Part shown: positions 33,480-44,880 of the stretch, piece after piece
Layout of the letters: each line of letters starts with the position of its first letter
How positions within the stretch are numbered: position 1 is the first letter of the stretch
Origin: Beta vulgaris subsp. vulgaris
Taxonomy: Eukaryota > Streptophyta > Magnoliopsida > Caryophyllales > Amaranthaceae
Reading direction: 5' to 3'
NCBI RefSeq assembly: GCF_026745355.1
Contig: NC_079207.1
Coordinates: forward strand, 30,782,507-30,846,506
DNA: 64,000 bases
The notes under the pieces: model-generated
Databases searched by the model: none
Seen by the model: only the letters and a program-made list of their open reading frames with translations
Told to the model about the DNA's origin: nothing
Position numbers and translations under genes: made by a program

Positions 33480-34093
33480 TAAATCAAACGTGATTCTTCA
33501 TGTGTCTATCCCAACCAATCTAAATTTTAAACTAGTTAAGTAAACAATATATTTCACAAAAACAAAATTCGAAACACCAAAAACATTAATATAAGAATCG
33601 TAATCATTTAAAACTTACATTCACTCAACATTTGGACTATATTTTGCAAACTGACCCATTATCTTCCTGCTATCAACAATTATGCTTGCATATCAAAACC
33701 ACTTAAAACTGGAAAACATTAATCAAACGTGATTCTTTATGTGTCTATTCCAACCAATCTAAATTTTAAACTAGTTCAGTAAACTATATTTTTCACAAAA
33801 ACGAAATTCGAAACACCAAAAACATTAATACAAGAAGTCTTCAGATTTAAGAAAACATAAATCAAATGTGATTCTTCATTTGTCTATTCCAACCAATCTA
33901 AATTTTAAACTAGTTAAGTAAACAATATTTTTCACAAAAACAAAATTCAAAACACCAAAAACATTAATACAAGAATTGTAATCATTTAAAACTTACATTC
34001 ACTCAGCATTGGGACTATATTTTGCAAACTGAACCATTATCTCCCTGCCATCAACAATGCTTGCATATCAAAACAAATTAAAACTGGAAATTT
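33480..34093. repeat. Partial triplication of pseudogene intron/exon sequence, 378-bp period
   Basis: AATCAAACGTGATTCTT-type starts occur at 33481, 33720 and 33858. The first and third copies continue through TTTTGCAAACTG and each includes one copy of the 48-nt SC35-like exon; the middle copy is cut short. The exon copies are 378 bp apart. Confidence 0.85.
33619..33666 (-). pseudogene. SC35-like exon, second (duplicated) copy
   Basis: 48 nt between GATAGCAG and GTAAGTTTT. Reads KIMGQFAKYSPNVE then TGA. Same as 33997-34044 with a few changes (GGT for GTT, GTT for GCT). The shared TGA shows the stop arose before the duplication. Confidence 0.65.
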
Positions 34094-34190
34094 AAGAAAT
34101 TAAGCAGAAGAAAAACACCAACGATCCAGCTTTTCAATATCCTTCGCAACCTCATCTTGATATTTGTAACGAAAAAAAAGTAAAACCCCG
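33997..34190 (-). pseudogene. SC35-like SR splicing-factor fragment (end of the RNA-recognition motif)
   Basis: The minus-strand exon at 34119-34190 reads RGFTFFRYKYQDEVA then KDIEKLDRW: RNP1 and the following helix of an SC35-type RRM. Donor GTGTTT and an acceptor GATGGCAG lead in frame to the 48-nt exon 33997-34044, EIMVQFAKYSPNAE, then TGA where family members have Arg, two bases before a GTAAGT donor. The intron position after NAE-R is that of plant SC35 genes. The VDGR linker is missing and no RS domain was found. SC35 selects splice sites in the nucleus; this copy is dead. Confidence 0.7.
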
Positions 34191-34452
34191 AAATTACAAA
34201 CCCTAAATTGGAATAATTAATGGCGAGATCTTCATATTCTTCGAGACATCATTCTTAGCTTGATCTTTTCGTAATCTTCACGACATGACTTGCACAGCTT
34301 CGTTCGTCGTTGATGAGAGAGAAAAAATCGTGGCGCTTCATCGTTGTATTAACTGGAGAATGCTGGAGAACTGGAGAATTGAGAGGGGATTTACAGTTGA
34401 TGCCAGAGAACCGGAGAATTGAGAGGGGAAGACGAATCAAGAGGGAGTTAGG
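34191..34452 (-). other. Leader-like sequence upstream of the SC35-like fragment
   Basis: On the minus strand this is C/T-rich with ACCCTAACTCC and CAATTCTCC(A/G)GTTCTC, then an ATG at about 34338 giving MKRHDFFSLINDERSC and stopping soon after. It does not match SC35. The same leader resumes beyond the hAT MITE (34990-35110). Plausible 5'UTR of the broken gene. Confidence 0.35.
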
Positions 34453-34981
34453 TAGGGATGGCAATTGGGCGGGACGGCTGCGGAGGATGGTACCTCACAC
34501 CCGCACCCGCATTAAATTCTCATCCCCATCCCCGCCCCACCACCCATTGCGGGGAAAGTTTACATCCCCATCCCCGCCCCACCACCCATTGCGGGGGAAA
34601 TTCTAGACCCACCCCCGCCCCACCCCCGCACCCGCGTCATCCCCGCAAAAAATCCACCTAAAAATCTGCCATAAGCCCATTAACAAAGGCAAATGTTTTA
34701 TTAAATTTCAAAAGTGTCTTCAAATATGTTATTAATATATGTATATAAATAGAATTTTAATAATAAATATGCGGGGTGGGGGTGGAGCGGGCGGGGGTGG
34801 GGCGGGGCGGGCGGGGATGGGGCGGGTATAACACAAAATGCACACCCGCTCCACCACCCATTGCGGGTACAATTTTAATCCCCATCCCCGCCCCATCCCC
34901 GCCAAACCTAGACCCATCCCCGCCCCAATTGGGCGGGGATGGGGCGGGTCTCCTACTTGACCCGCCCCACTGCCATCCCTA
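34453..34981. mobile_element. hAT MITE of the TAGGGATGGCA family, 529 bp
   Basis: Perfect 8-bp target duplication GAGTTAGG (34445-34452, 34982-34989). Inverted ends TAGGGATGGCAATTGGGCGG and, from the right, TAGGGATGGCAGTGGGGCGG. The interior is built of CATCCCCATCCCCGCCCC units on one side and GGGGCGGG units on the other, so it is GC-rich in an AT-rich setting. Confidence 0.92.
34771..34826 (+). other. G-quadruplex-prone tract inside the hAT MITE
   Basis: More than six runs of GGG or longer within 56 bases, loops 1-4 nt. The opposite arm carries the C-rich complement, so both strands can be G-rich. Confidence 0.6.
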
Positions 34982-34989
34982 GAGTTAGG

Positions 34990-35524
34990 GTTTCATCAGT
35001 GGAGAGGGAAGAAATGGGGAGTTAGGGTTGCGTGCGTGTGAGGCTGGGATGAAGAAAGGATAGAGGGAAGAGGGTGGGAGAGCAGATGGCGAGTGAGGGA
35101 GAGAAGATGGGCCACGTGTTTTTTTTACAAAATTAAATGGATTAAATGGGCCACAAGAATCATGGGTGGCGCACTTTTTTTTATAGAAAAAATAACGTAA
35201 AATCTCATGTGATCTTGTGAACCAGATTAGATAAAAAAAAAACCGCATTAGTTTTAAAAATCTGACCAGTCCATGAAGGATTGCATTATATTGTCCTCCC
35301 AGCTTTCCCTCTTATGTTGATTTTTGGATGCAGTTTTACAAAAATCGAATTTGTTATTAAGTGACAGATAAGATTTTTTCCACTAGTGTTAAAACCTACA
35401 TAGGATTAAGTCCAAAATTAGGTCCCTATAAGGTCCAACTCATTTCCTAAGTCTAATCAAGTCCAATTTCGAACCATATAGGACGAGTCCGAACTATTAA
35501 GTCTAGTGAAGCTAGCAACCTTAA
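34990..35524. other. Leader remnant, then unassigned sequence
   Basis: 34990-35110 continues the C/T-rich minus-strand leader. 35111-35524 has no coding signal; from about 35390 it runs into the Tat-type leader repeats (AAGTCCA motifs). Confidence 0.35.
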
Positions 35525-35830
35525 AGTCCATAACAACACCCTCGAAGTCCATAACGACACCCTTTAAGTCCATAATGGCACCCTATAAGACCATAACGAC
35601 ACCCTTTAAGTCCATAACAGCAACTTGACCTAGCTAAGCTAGTCATCCCTGTAAGTCCATAATGGTACCCTTTAAGACCATAACGACACTCTTTAAGTCG
35701 ATAAGCTACTTGACCTAGCTAAGCTAGTCATCCCTATAAGTCCATAACGGCACCCTTTAAGCTCATAATGACACCTTAACCTAAAGAAGCTAGTCATCCC
35801 CAAGACCATAAAGGCACCCTCCGGGTTTAG
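35525..35830 (+). repeat. Minisatellite of AAGTCCATAACGACACCCTT units
   Basis: About ten 26-28-bp units (AAGTCCATAACGACACCCTT, AAGACCATAACGACACC and variants), with a higher-order ~110-bp unit marked twice by TTGACCTAGCTAAGCTAGTC. Lies upstream of the Tat-type gag, as expected of an element leader. Confidence 0.75.
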
Positions 35831-36248
35831 CGAAGCTACTCATGCCCGACATCTATAGCAGTCCACATCCTCGAATATAGCGAAGCTAGACTACCCTATG
35901 TTCATAATGTCCCAAAATCATCAAGTCTGGCGAAGCCAATTCCTTCCTATGTCTAGCGAAGCTAGCATAAAAAACCCTTTTGAGTCCAGTCCAGTCCACA
36001 TCTGCCTTTGCATATAGTTAGGCCCATGCCGCCATCATAACCATATTCATAGCCATTTCTACTCGTTTCCCATTTTCATTTCCATTACCTTGTCTTGTCT
36101 CATCATTTATATCTCATTTTTCATTTCTCATTTTCCATCTCCATTATCTCTCCATCCCTCATTTCCATGTCTCATTTGGAAAGCATCATTTCTTAAAATT
36201 TACGAGATCCATTCTATTTCGTTCCAGGACGGACCGTGAGATTATAAC

Positions 36249-37530
36249 ATGGGAACTCCCGACAGAGAGGATACAAGGTCAACTTACTCCCATACTCGTC
36301 AAACCTATTCTTACATTCTCAGACGAATCCCCTGACTTGTCTGAATTATCATCTGAAATGGAGACACTAATGAAGAACTTAGTGCCATTATGGCCCAACT
36401 TCAACTAATGAACTCTCGTCTTGCGGAATAAGACAAAGAGATTAGGCCGTAAGAGAGAAACTAACTAATGAAGAAGCACAAGATAACACTCCTCTGCCAC
36501 CACCACCTCCTGATAAGATCAAGACAAAATCGAGGTTTGAGAAACTCGAGCATTTGATCCAGTCAATCCCTGCGCTCGAGGGTCAGGCTCATGGCCATGA
36601 AATTATTGATCCTGAACTGAGGGAAAAACTCCCCCTAAAAAGATAACATTGGGTGGCTTACCTAAATCCAAGGGAGTCGAAGACCAAAGGACCACTTGAG
36701 AGATTTCTCTATCTTTATGGCTCTCAAGGGCATGAGCAGGGACATGTTTGCTTATGTTTTTTCCTTTAACCTTGGATGCACATCCATCCAAATGGTTCAG
36801 ATCACTAAACAAAGCTAAGATGAATGTTTGGGACTACATCAAAGAAGAGTTTCACAAACAATACATATGTAATACTCAGCTTCCTATTAACCTTCGTGAG
36901 TTGGCATTAACTAAACAGGATTCCAACGAAGATTTTGTCACCTTCTTTAACAGATGGATGGAAAAAGCTGCACAAATGACTAATAGGCCATCCCAAGAGG
37001 ATCAAGTCTGATTGGTGATTCGTAACCTGCAGCCTAAGTATGGGGATCATATCAAGTTCCAAACCATTGAGTATTTCACGAAGCACTATAAGGTAGGCCT
37101 GCTGATTGAAGAAGAGTTACAGGCCAAAATGAATAACGATTCCAACAACAACTCTTTCAGGAGGAGTAATAATAGCTCTTCTACCTCCAAAAGCAACGAC
37201 TTCAACACCCTATCTACTGACAAGATCAGAGGTTATCAAGGACCTCAAAGGACATTCACTCCATTAGGAATGAGAAAGGGTGTCACTAGGCTTCATGGAA
37301 AAGGAGTGCTTCAACCTATCTGTCCTATTCCGGACCCTCCTTCTAAGAAAAGATCCAGTAAATGGAATCCTAATGCCTACTGCTAGTACCATAAAGGTAG
37401 TGGGCATACGACATCACAATGCTAGACTTTGAAAAATCATCTGCAGGGTGTGGTTGAAGATGGTAGATTGCCAGTTCCGCCTGCAGCAAAAGTCAGCAAT
37501 AGCGGGAACCCCTTCGGAAGTGCGTAAATA
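36249..37530 (+). pseudogene. gag: Tat/Ogre-type gag, many stops
   Basis: ATG 36249 reads MGTPDREDTRSTYSHTRQT and soon meets stops. The capsid core is clear at 36748-37130: LDAHPSKWFRSLNKAK, EEFHKQYICNTQLPINLREL, NEDFVTFFNRWMEKAAQMTN, then a TGA after EDQV, and VIRNLQPKYGDHIKFQ. The knuckle follows at about 37380-37425 (YHKGSGHTTSQC) with TAG at two conserved positions, then VVEDGRLPVPPAA. The sequence ends at 37527 and passes into 3' non-coding DNA without any pol. Confidence 0.8.
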
Positions 37531-38205
37531 ATGTCGGGGCATAGTCATTTCACGCTAGTTTTGTAGGTTGAGACGAAGAGTCCCTCCTCTATGTCATTTA
37601 GGATTTTATTTTTAATAAGCCAACTATTTATTTCTAACTAATAAAATAATTTCGTTTTCATTTTTTTTTTCATTGGCCTTTCATCATCTTATTTATAGTT
37701 CTAATTCAATGATGAAACTTAAATCACCTAATGAACTTGAATAATAATAATAATAAAAGGAGATCTGAAATAAAAAATGAAAAAACAGAGGACATACTTT
37801 GGATCAGGAGTTGTTCCCCTCTCCCTTCCATTAATCTTGATAAGCCACATCCAGATACAACCAATGAAAAGTAAAAATCCTTTAAACCGTCATCTCCATT
37901 AGACAAATAGCCCTTCAAACCAAAACTCCACAATCCTTTAAATTTTCCAATACCCGAAACTAATAACTTCAGTGCAAGCCTTAGTACATCAAAATATAAC
38001 GAAATGCACGTGACAAAAAAAAGAACAGAAAAGAAAGAGCCAAAGGTAAAAAGAAATAAAAAGTATATCTAGGGGGGTTGCGCACAAGTTCTACCTCTCA
38101 TTCGAATCCTTCAATCCATCAAAATGTTAGCCTATATAATTCAAATCTCTGATCCCACCTAAGCCCATCCAATTAAATCTTAATTAAACCTAAAGCCATC
38201 AGTAA
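37531..38205 (+). other. Tat-type 3' non-coding region
   Basis: No pol homology. AT-rich with the box GAGTCCCTCCTCTATGTCAT at 37578-37597. It leads to the CACTA boundary near 38206. Confidence 0.4.
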
Positions 38206-38219
38206 TAGAAAAATGCAAA

Positions 38220-38545
38220 TTTGCGTCAGTCGATGTGTGTCATGGGCTAGAAGCACTGACGCAAAAAGACTATTTGCGTCGCACATAAGATAACTTGCGA
38301 CACAAAAAATGACAGTAGATGGGTGGTAGGGTCAGTTGCGTCGAATGATGATGAAAATGTGAAAAAGATGACGAAGATGATTTGTGTCAAACAAAACTAC
38401 AGTGCGACGCACATGACGATGACTTGGATCCCAATTAAGGTATGTGCGTCATACCCCTTGGCATGTGCGACGCAAAATTTTTTGTTAGGGCCTTATTTAA
38501 CATCAATGTGCGTCAGACTGTGATGTCCGTGCGACGCACAATGTC
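38220..38545. repeat. Left subterminal array of the second CACTA
   Basis: About ten copies of TGCGTC/GACGCA cores (TTGCGTCGCAC, GTGCGACGCAC, TGTGCGTCA), spaced 15-60 bp. Comparable to the right array at 50520-50880. Confidence 0.75.
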
Positions 38546-39391
38546 CAAGAGGCCCACTTCCCCTTTCAAAATGAAACCCTACCAACATTTCCTTTACCAG
38601 CCGTCACTTTCTCTCCTTCCTTGTATCTCCTTCCCGTCTCTCTCCTTCTCTCGTCAAACTCTAAAAACAGAGTGTTTCACATCACTTTTCCCTCGATCTC
38701 TCTCTCTCTCTCTCATTCTTCCTTCATTAAGTTCAATTGAGTATGTTTCTTCCATTTTTCGAATTTCAACTTGCTCTCATATTCGGATGAGCTACTGCTC
38801 TCATCCTGACCAAGATCTATTCTCATCTTTTCATGTCCATGTACTGAGTTATTCATTTCTCTATAAATAGAGAAGAATGGAAGAGTTTTTACATTAGAAA
38901 TCAACAACAACAATTCGAAAATCAAACTCAAAAACATAAGTTAAAAAACTCAATCTTCTTCCCCTATTTTCTCTTGTTTTCGGAACTCAAAATAACAACT
39001 AAACCACCACCGTAGCTCCACCAAACCAACCACCACCGGCGAGCACCATCGTCTGTTGCGCTGCTCTACCAATACTAGCGATAATCGCGCATTAGAGAGA
39101 GATCGCGCATCTTTTCGTTCTTTAGGCTAGCATTTGTCCCAATGATAGAATTTGATGAATTTCGAAATGAATATTAGCTATCGAAGTGTCGAGCATTAGC
39201 TTTGAATTCGTGGTTCGAGATTCAACTTTGAATCCACTGATTTTGAGTTTGAACAGGATGAAGATGAAGAGGCAGGATTTTTTAATTAGTTTTATTGCTC
39301 TTCTACAAATGCAAGGATAAGGTCGGGTTCAATTTTTTTTTAGTTTGTACATAATCTTAATTGTTGAAAAAGGGATCAGATAGTAGCGAAC
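38546..39391. other. CACTA interior, no gene
   Basis: C/T-rich with a (CT)n run at 38698-38718, then 38960-39330 with TTCGA-rich and GATGAAGATG pieces. No domain recognised. Confidence 0.4.
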
Positions 39392-40954
39392 TGATGCGAG
39401 CCGTTTCCGCAACAAAATTAAATTTATAAATCACTCACTAACTCTAACAAATAGATAAGGAAAGTAAGGGTCGAATCCACATAGACTGTGTTATTATCTT
39501 AAACTAATTGTTTACATATATAAATGACTATCATTATATAGATATGGGGGGTTTTGAATATCACTTCTATACTAAAACTATTAAACTAAAATTATAAATA
39601 TGAATTGCAGGAAATAAATGCGGTTTTAAAATATAATAAAGAAGCTAATATGAGACATGTAACTTTCTATAGATATTGGGTATAATAATTGATTCATTCG
39701 ACTGGCCTATGATAGATTGGTTAACTATATAACCCATTGAAAGCAAGTAGATTACTAGTTTTATCTTTCGTACTCGTTAGAACCCGTGAAAGCATGCAAA
39801 TTTAATCCTAATCAAGCTAAATTAATCCAACCATGAAAGCATGTATCAAATTATCAAACTTAACATCATTAGAAACACCAAACAACTGAACCCAAATTAA
39901 CCTGTAAGCTGCAACTAATAGAATTCAGTTATTACACAAGATTCTAGCAATTATAATTAGACCAGAAAGCTGCAACCTAATTAAAACCACAATTAATCTA
40001 GCAATGAAAACATGAAATAATTTAGATGATCAAACTAAATCAATAAACATGGATTAAAAGCCAGATAATAAACCTTGTATAAATATCCAAAAGAAACTAA
40101 TCGTTTATAATACAAACAAAAACGTAATCTCATAAACCCATATATCAAATAATCAATTACATGTTCCTACTAGTGTATACTAGTCTAAATTAGACATGAA
40201 AACAAAAAAAAAGAGATAAAAGAGACTAGAGAAAACTCATTAGGGACGAATTTTGAATTGAAATTCCGCCACTGCCCTGTCGCGCGTCCTCCCTCCTTCA
40301 TCATGTCACTGTTCTTGCTGTTTTTCAGTGGGTTTTTTTAATCCCAGTCCATCCCTCCTATTTTTCTCCTCTTGTGCTGCGTCAACCTCAGGGTCTATGA
40401 AACCCTCCATTTTATTTTTATTTTCTTTTCTTTTTATTCTCACCTCCTTACTTCAATTTGCTGCGTGGGTTTCCTTTTGTTTACATTGGGCTTTAGCCCA
40501 ATTCTTCTATTCATTGTGCATCAGTATCATCAAAGGAAAAATGGTCTTTGTATCTTTGCTTAATGGATTCAACATATAAATTTACTAACATCATTTCGAC
40601 CAAGTAAACTGCTGAATTATCTCTTGCTTTCTTCTTAGAAGTTGTAGGTCTCGATTTCGGCTTTCCGTAGCCATTTGAATCGTCTCGTTTTGATTCCACA
40701 CGAGTGAGATATGACCAAAATAACATATCAACCCTGCAGAATTAGTAATACTCGAATTTAGTGCATCTTTCCGAACTCTATTCAGATAGATTATCACTAA
40801 ATAATTAATATAGACACAAATTTATCTTTTAAACACTAAAAATAATTACCAAGTGATTAAACCGAAATATTCAAAAAGTATAATATTTAACCCATATAAC
40901 TCAACAGATGACACTAAAAATATTATAATAGAGGGTAAAAATAGACAGTTATCA
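39392..40954 (-). repeat. 3' LTR of the Athila-like element (1563 bp)
   Basis: Ends TGATGCGAGCCG and GACAGTTATCA on the plus strand. Contains 40081-40436, absent from the other LTR; that stretch includes TGTCGCGCGTCCTCC and T-rich sequence. Confidence 0.9.
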
Positions 40955-43859
40955 GATTCTCCCACACTTAGCTTTTGGTCGACCTCGAGCAAAGGAAAAA
41001 AAAAAAAGAAACTAAAGATACTCTATACTAAGAAACACACTGAACTACTAAAGCAATAAAACCTAACTCACCGTCATAGGAATCACGATTGCACTTAGCG
41101 CGTGCAACAAGCCCTTTAAACCCCTAGGCTACCCTAGTGGACGAGTATGGTCTTGTGAAGGTTTTCAGACGGCATACCTACAAAACCAATTAAGAACTAC
41201 TAAACCAAAAAGTTCAACCAAATGATTCATTATAAAATACAAAATTCATTTTATTTCAAAAACAACTTTAGCTTCACAAGTTAATAGGCATGGATTAAAA
41301 ATATCTCATAGCACCTTTATATGGCCCATCAATCTTACCACTTTCCTCCCCAAGCTTGACTTGATCTTTTTTATGGTAACCTCTCAAGATGATAAGCACT
41401 CTACACTCTCAAATGAAAATTAATTATATATATGTGAGTATAATGAGAGAATTAAAGGTCACTCAATACTCAACTCATCTTGACTACTCAATCTTTAAGC
41501 TTGACTCTCATCTCACCCATTATTACTATACTGAATACATGTTTAAAATCATGAGGTCTTTCTATTGGTTTTAGCGGGGCTAAGGTTAAGGGGTAAGAAA
41601 TTGTTTAGGAATGTGGTGTTAATAAAAGCAAAACTAAATGGAGTATATAAACAATGAAATACACATGACCCTTCAAGAGTAGGGTCAAAAAAATTCCAAA
41701 TACGAATAATAACACTAAACTCCATTACTTTTGTATTTATCACCCATCATCATGCTAATTATATATATATCTCCACACAACCATTTTCAAATACTTTCCA
41801 AATCTTGTCACTATTTTTTTCACTTTTTTTTTTTCTTCCATTCTTTTCTTTTTTTTTCTTTTTCTTTTTTTTTTCACACTTACAATACTTTCCCCCTTCA
41901 CTTTTCAATCAAATTTCTCAATACAACTCATATACTATATAACCATATGATAACTCCATTTCGCTAAGCTCGGGTAAAAAAAATGTAGGAGGTCACAGGT
42001 TTGTAATGTTAGGTTAATCAAAGAATATGGGATATTTAGGATCAATGGGGCTAAAAAAAGTTAAAATTTATATAAATGTGACCTATTAGCTCTGGAAGTT
42101 CTAAAGTGAAAAGAATGCCTCAATTATCTTTTAAACATGAACAAGTTGCAATGTTAAGGAGATTCAATTCTAACTCAAGATATAAGTAAACAAGGGAGGA
42201 GATAAATCACACATGAAAGAAATAATATAGGCCGAAAAGATGTCGGTCTTAAACGGTAGATAGCTCAAAATATTCTCACTAGGTGCAAAATGTTACCACT
42301 AAAAGTCTCATCACATTTGAGGAAAACAAACTCCTCTTACCACAAACCATTGCCATAAAAAGGATTTTACGCTACCATATCGAATTACTAATCCAATATA
42401 AATTAACTTATGAAAAAACATAAAAGCTTTTCTTTTCGAAAAATCACTTGTATCACAATTAAGAATGGAAATTCAAAATGTTATTAAACACTAAGATCCT
42501 AGACAATAAAAATAAAAAACTATGGAATTGCAACAAGAGAAGTATACTTCGCTAAGTAAACTTCGCACGGAATGAAATTCCATTATTGGGGACGGTAGAA
42601 TGTAAGTGAATTGAATGCACTACCTTCTAAGCATATAGTCGGGCGTCTCACACGAGGTGTGAACCTCATCTAGTTGTTGCTCTTCAACTAAAATAAAAGT
42701 ACCCTACCTAGTGAACACACAAATAAAGGCTTAAAATTCTACACGAAATTCGGCAGCACCTCCCTAAAAAATGAACAACTGGCAAAATGCTATAATAGCT
42801 AAAACCTGCACTAAACTCAACCAACGTCTAACACAACCAAATATCCACCTATATACCAAGCCATTAAAAAATGCAAAAAACTTTTTGGACATTTTAGCCA
42901 TATTATAATCATTTCATCCAACCACCAATACCAATTCAATAACACCTCTCCCCCACACTTAAATCCAACATTGTCCTCAATGTAAAAGAAAAACAGATGA
43001 AAATAAAATAAAAAGAGAGAAAGGAAATACACAACTTGGTGGGTAGCGAGTCACGACATGAACATAAGGTATATTCTGTCTCAGATGGGAAAGTAGTACT
43101 TGCTGTCTATCAGCCTTCAAGCTACTATGCCAGCCTGCTGCAGTATGATGATGGAGAGCCTACACTAATCCCCCACACTTGTATTAAGTTGAGCTTATAA
43201 CAAATCACCACCAGAATAGGTAACAAGAGTGTAATGTGGTTGCTGCTTTGATTCTTCACAATATGAGGTCTCAACATAGCCTTTATGTTTAATCAGTAAC
43301 CCTAATGATAAGGTGTTTATATTATGCCATTGTTGGTTGTTGAGAAGTTTTGAATCATGCTGACATAATAGGATGGATGATTGGCTACTACTGCTCGAAT
43401 TCATTACGCAATCATATCATAGAATACACGAACAATGGTGCATAATCATGTCGTTCTATCTTATATTGAGATGCAACAACCAAACCAACGACTAATGCAG
43501 AGCTGGAAGGTTATCTTGCTGTGACACACCGTCCTGCTAGTGTATGAGTAAGTGCAACAGTATGTTCAAACACTAGAAATTCAGGTTGTAAATGTCTGAT
43601 AACTTCCAAGCGTGTGACTTGCTGCAAACAGCTTGGAACGGCAGTGAACAAGAACTACAGTGCTCCTCTTCAGGTGGCAACAACTCAGATTGGATGTCAT
43701 ACACCAGTTAGCTTGACCGTGCAGAAGCATTATGTAGTAGCTAACAACAGCTGATGAGCAGAAGGCAGAACATCCTTGATCAACAATACGTAGAGTAGTT
43801 TATTGTACTAAAGAAAAATAACATAAAATAGAAAAAAATAAAGCCTTGGGTTTCCCCCC
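40955..43859 (-). other. Athila 3' non-coding region with repeated polypurine-like tracts
   Basis: No env-like frame recognised. AAGTGTGGGGG-type tracts (minus strand) occur at about 43169-43179, 42951-42960 and, as AAGTGTGGGAGAATC, directly before the LTR at 40955-40969. T-rich runs at 41812-41876. The last tract is the functional polypurine tract by position. Confidence 0.6.
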
Positions 43860-44880
43860 AAGCAGCGCCTTTGTGTCTCATCGTTGGCTCGACATCCCTT
43901 TTGAGCTTTAGTCATGGTAGACGGGATCTTCCAAATGAATAACGTCGAGCCATTTGGCGTCAAACCCTTCATAGAAAGCCTTGAGTCGATGTCCATCCAC
44001 TTTAAATATCTTTCTAGAATCATAACTCTTAATTTCAACTGCACCCTGCTAAAAAAACCTTAATAACCTCAAAAGGTCCGGTCCATTTGGACTTCAACTT
44101 ACCAGGAAAAAGTCTTCACCTTGAGTTGTAAAGCAAAACTTTGTCGCCAATAGAAAAAGATTTCCTAGATAACATTTGATTATGATATTTCTTTGTTTTC
44201 TCCTTATATATTCGAGAATTTTCATAAGCATCGTTTCTTATTTCTTCTAACTCTTGAATTTCCAATTTTCTATGGGCAGTTGCCTTGTCATAGTCTAAAT
44301 AACACTTTTTAATAACCCAAAATGCTCTATGTTCCAACTCTACTGGTAAATGACAAGCTTTTCCATCCACTGAGCGATAAGGAGACATTTCTATTGGAGT
44401 TTTGTAAGCAGTTCTATAAGCCCGTAAAGCGTCACCTAAGCGATTACTCCAATCTTTTCTATTAGGATTCACAACTTTCTCTAAAATAGATTTTATTTCC
44501 CTATTAGAAACTTCAGCTTTTCCATTGGTTGGGGATGATAAGCAGTTGAAATCTTATGAGTGACATGGTATTTCTTAAGCAAAGCCTCAACTATACAATT
44601 ACAAAACTGAGTCTCTCTATCACTAATAATAGCCCTTGGAACGCCGAATCTATTAAAAATCTGATCTCTAACAAATTCAGCCACCACTTTCGAATGATTA
44701 GTTTTGGTAGCTTTTGCCTTTACCCATTTAGAAATATATTCAACTGCTAAAAGAATATAAAGATTACCAGAAGAAGCGGGAAATGGTCCCATAAAATCAA
44801 TGCCCCACACGTCAAAGATATCAAACACAAAACAGAATTAAGAGGCATTTGGTCTTTCTTAGAAATATTTCCAGTTCTTT
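43860..44880 (-). pseudogene. pol: Athila integrase (core and C-terminal part)
   Basis: Minus strand: [13 protein letters not shown] (first Asp), [11 protein letters not shown] (second Asp), then a frameshift near 44500 in the EVSNRE region. The open frame 44472-44116 reads [46 protein letters not shown]. Pieces to about 43870 (KSKWTGPFEVIKV, TPKRSIHLED-like) contain several stops. The catalytic Asp residues are present; the Glu lies at the break. Confidence 0.85.

Noticed and set aside
34310..34982. Pro/Arg-rich frames at 34.3-35.0 kb
   Set aside because: Translations of the GC-rich repeats of the hAT MITE.
40328..40579. Hydrophobic 83-codon frame like a signal/membrane peptide
   Set aside because: Lies within the Athila 3' LTR and is T-rich; not supported as a gene.
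41812..41876. Pyrimidine tract considered as an A-tail of a minus-strand retroposon
   Set aside because: C-interrupted, with no target duplication and no coding sequence; it is inside the Athila 3' region.
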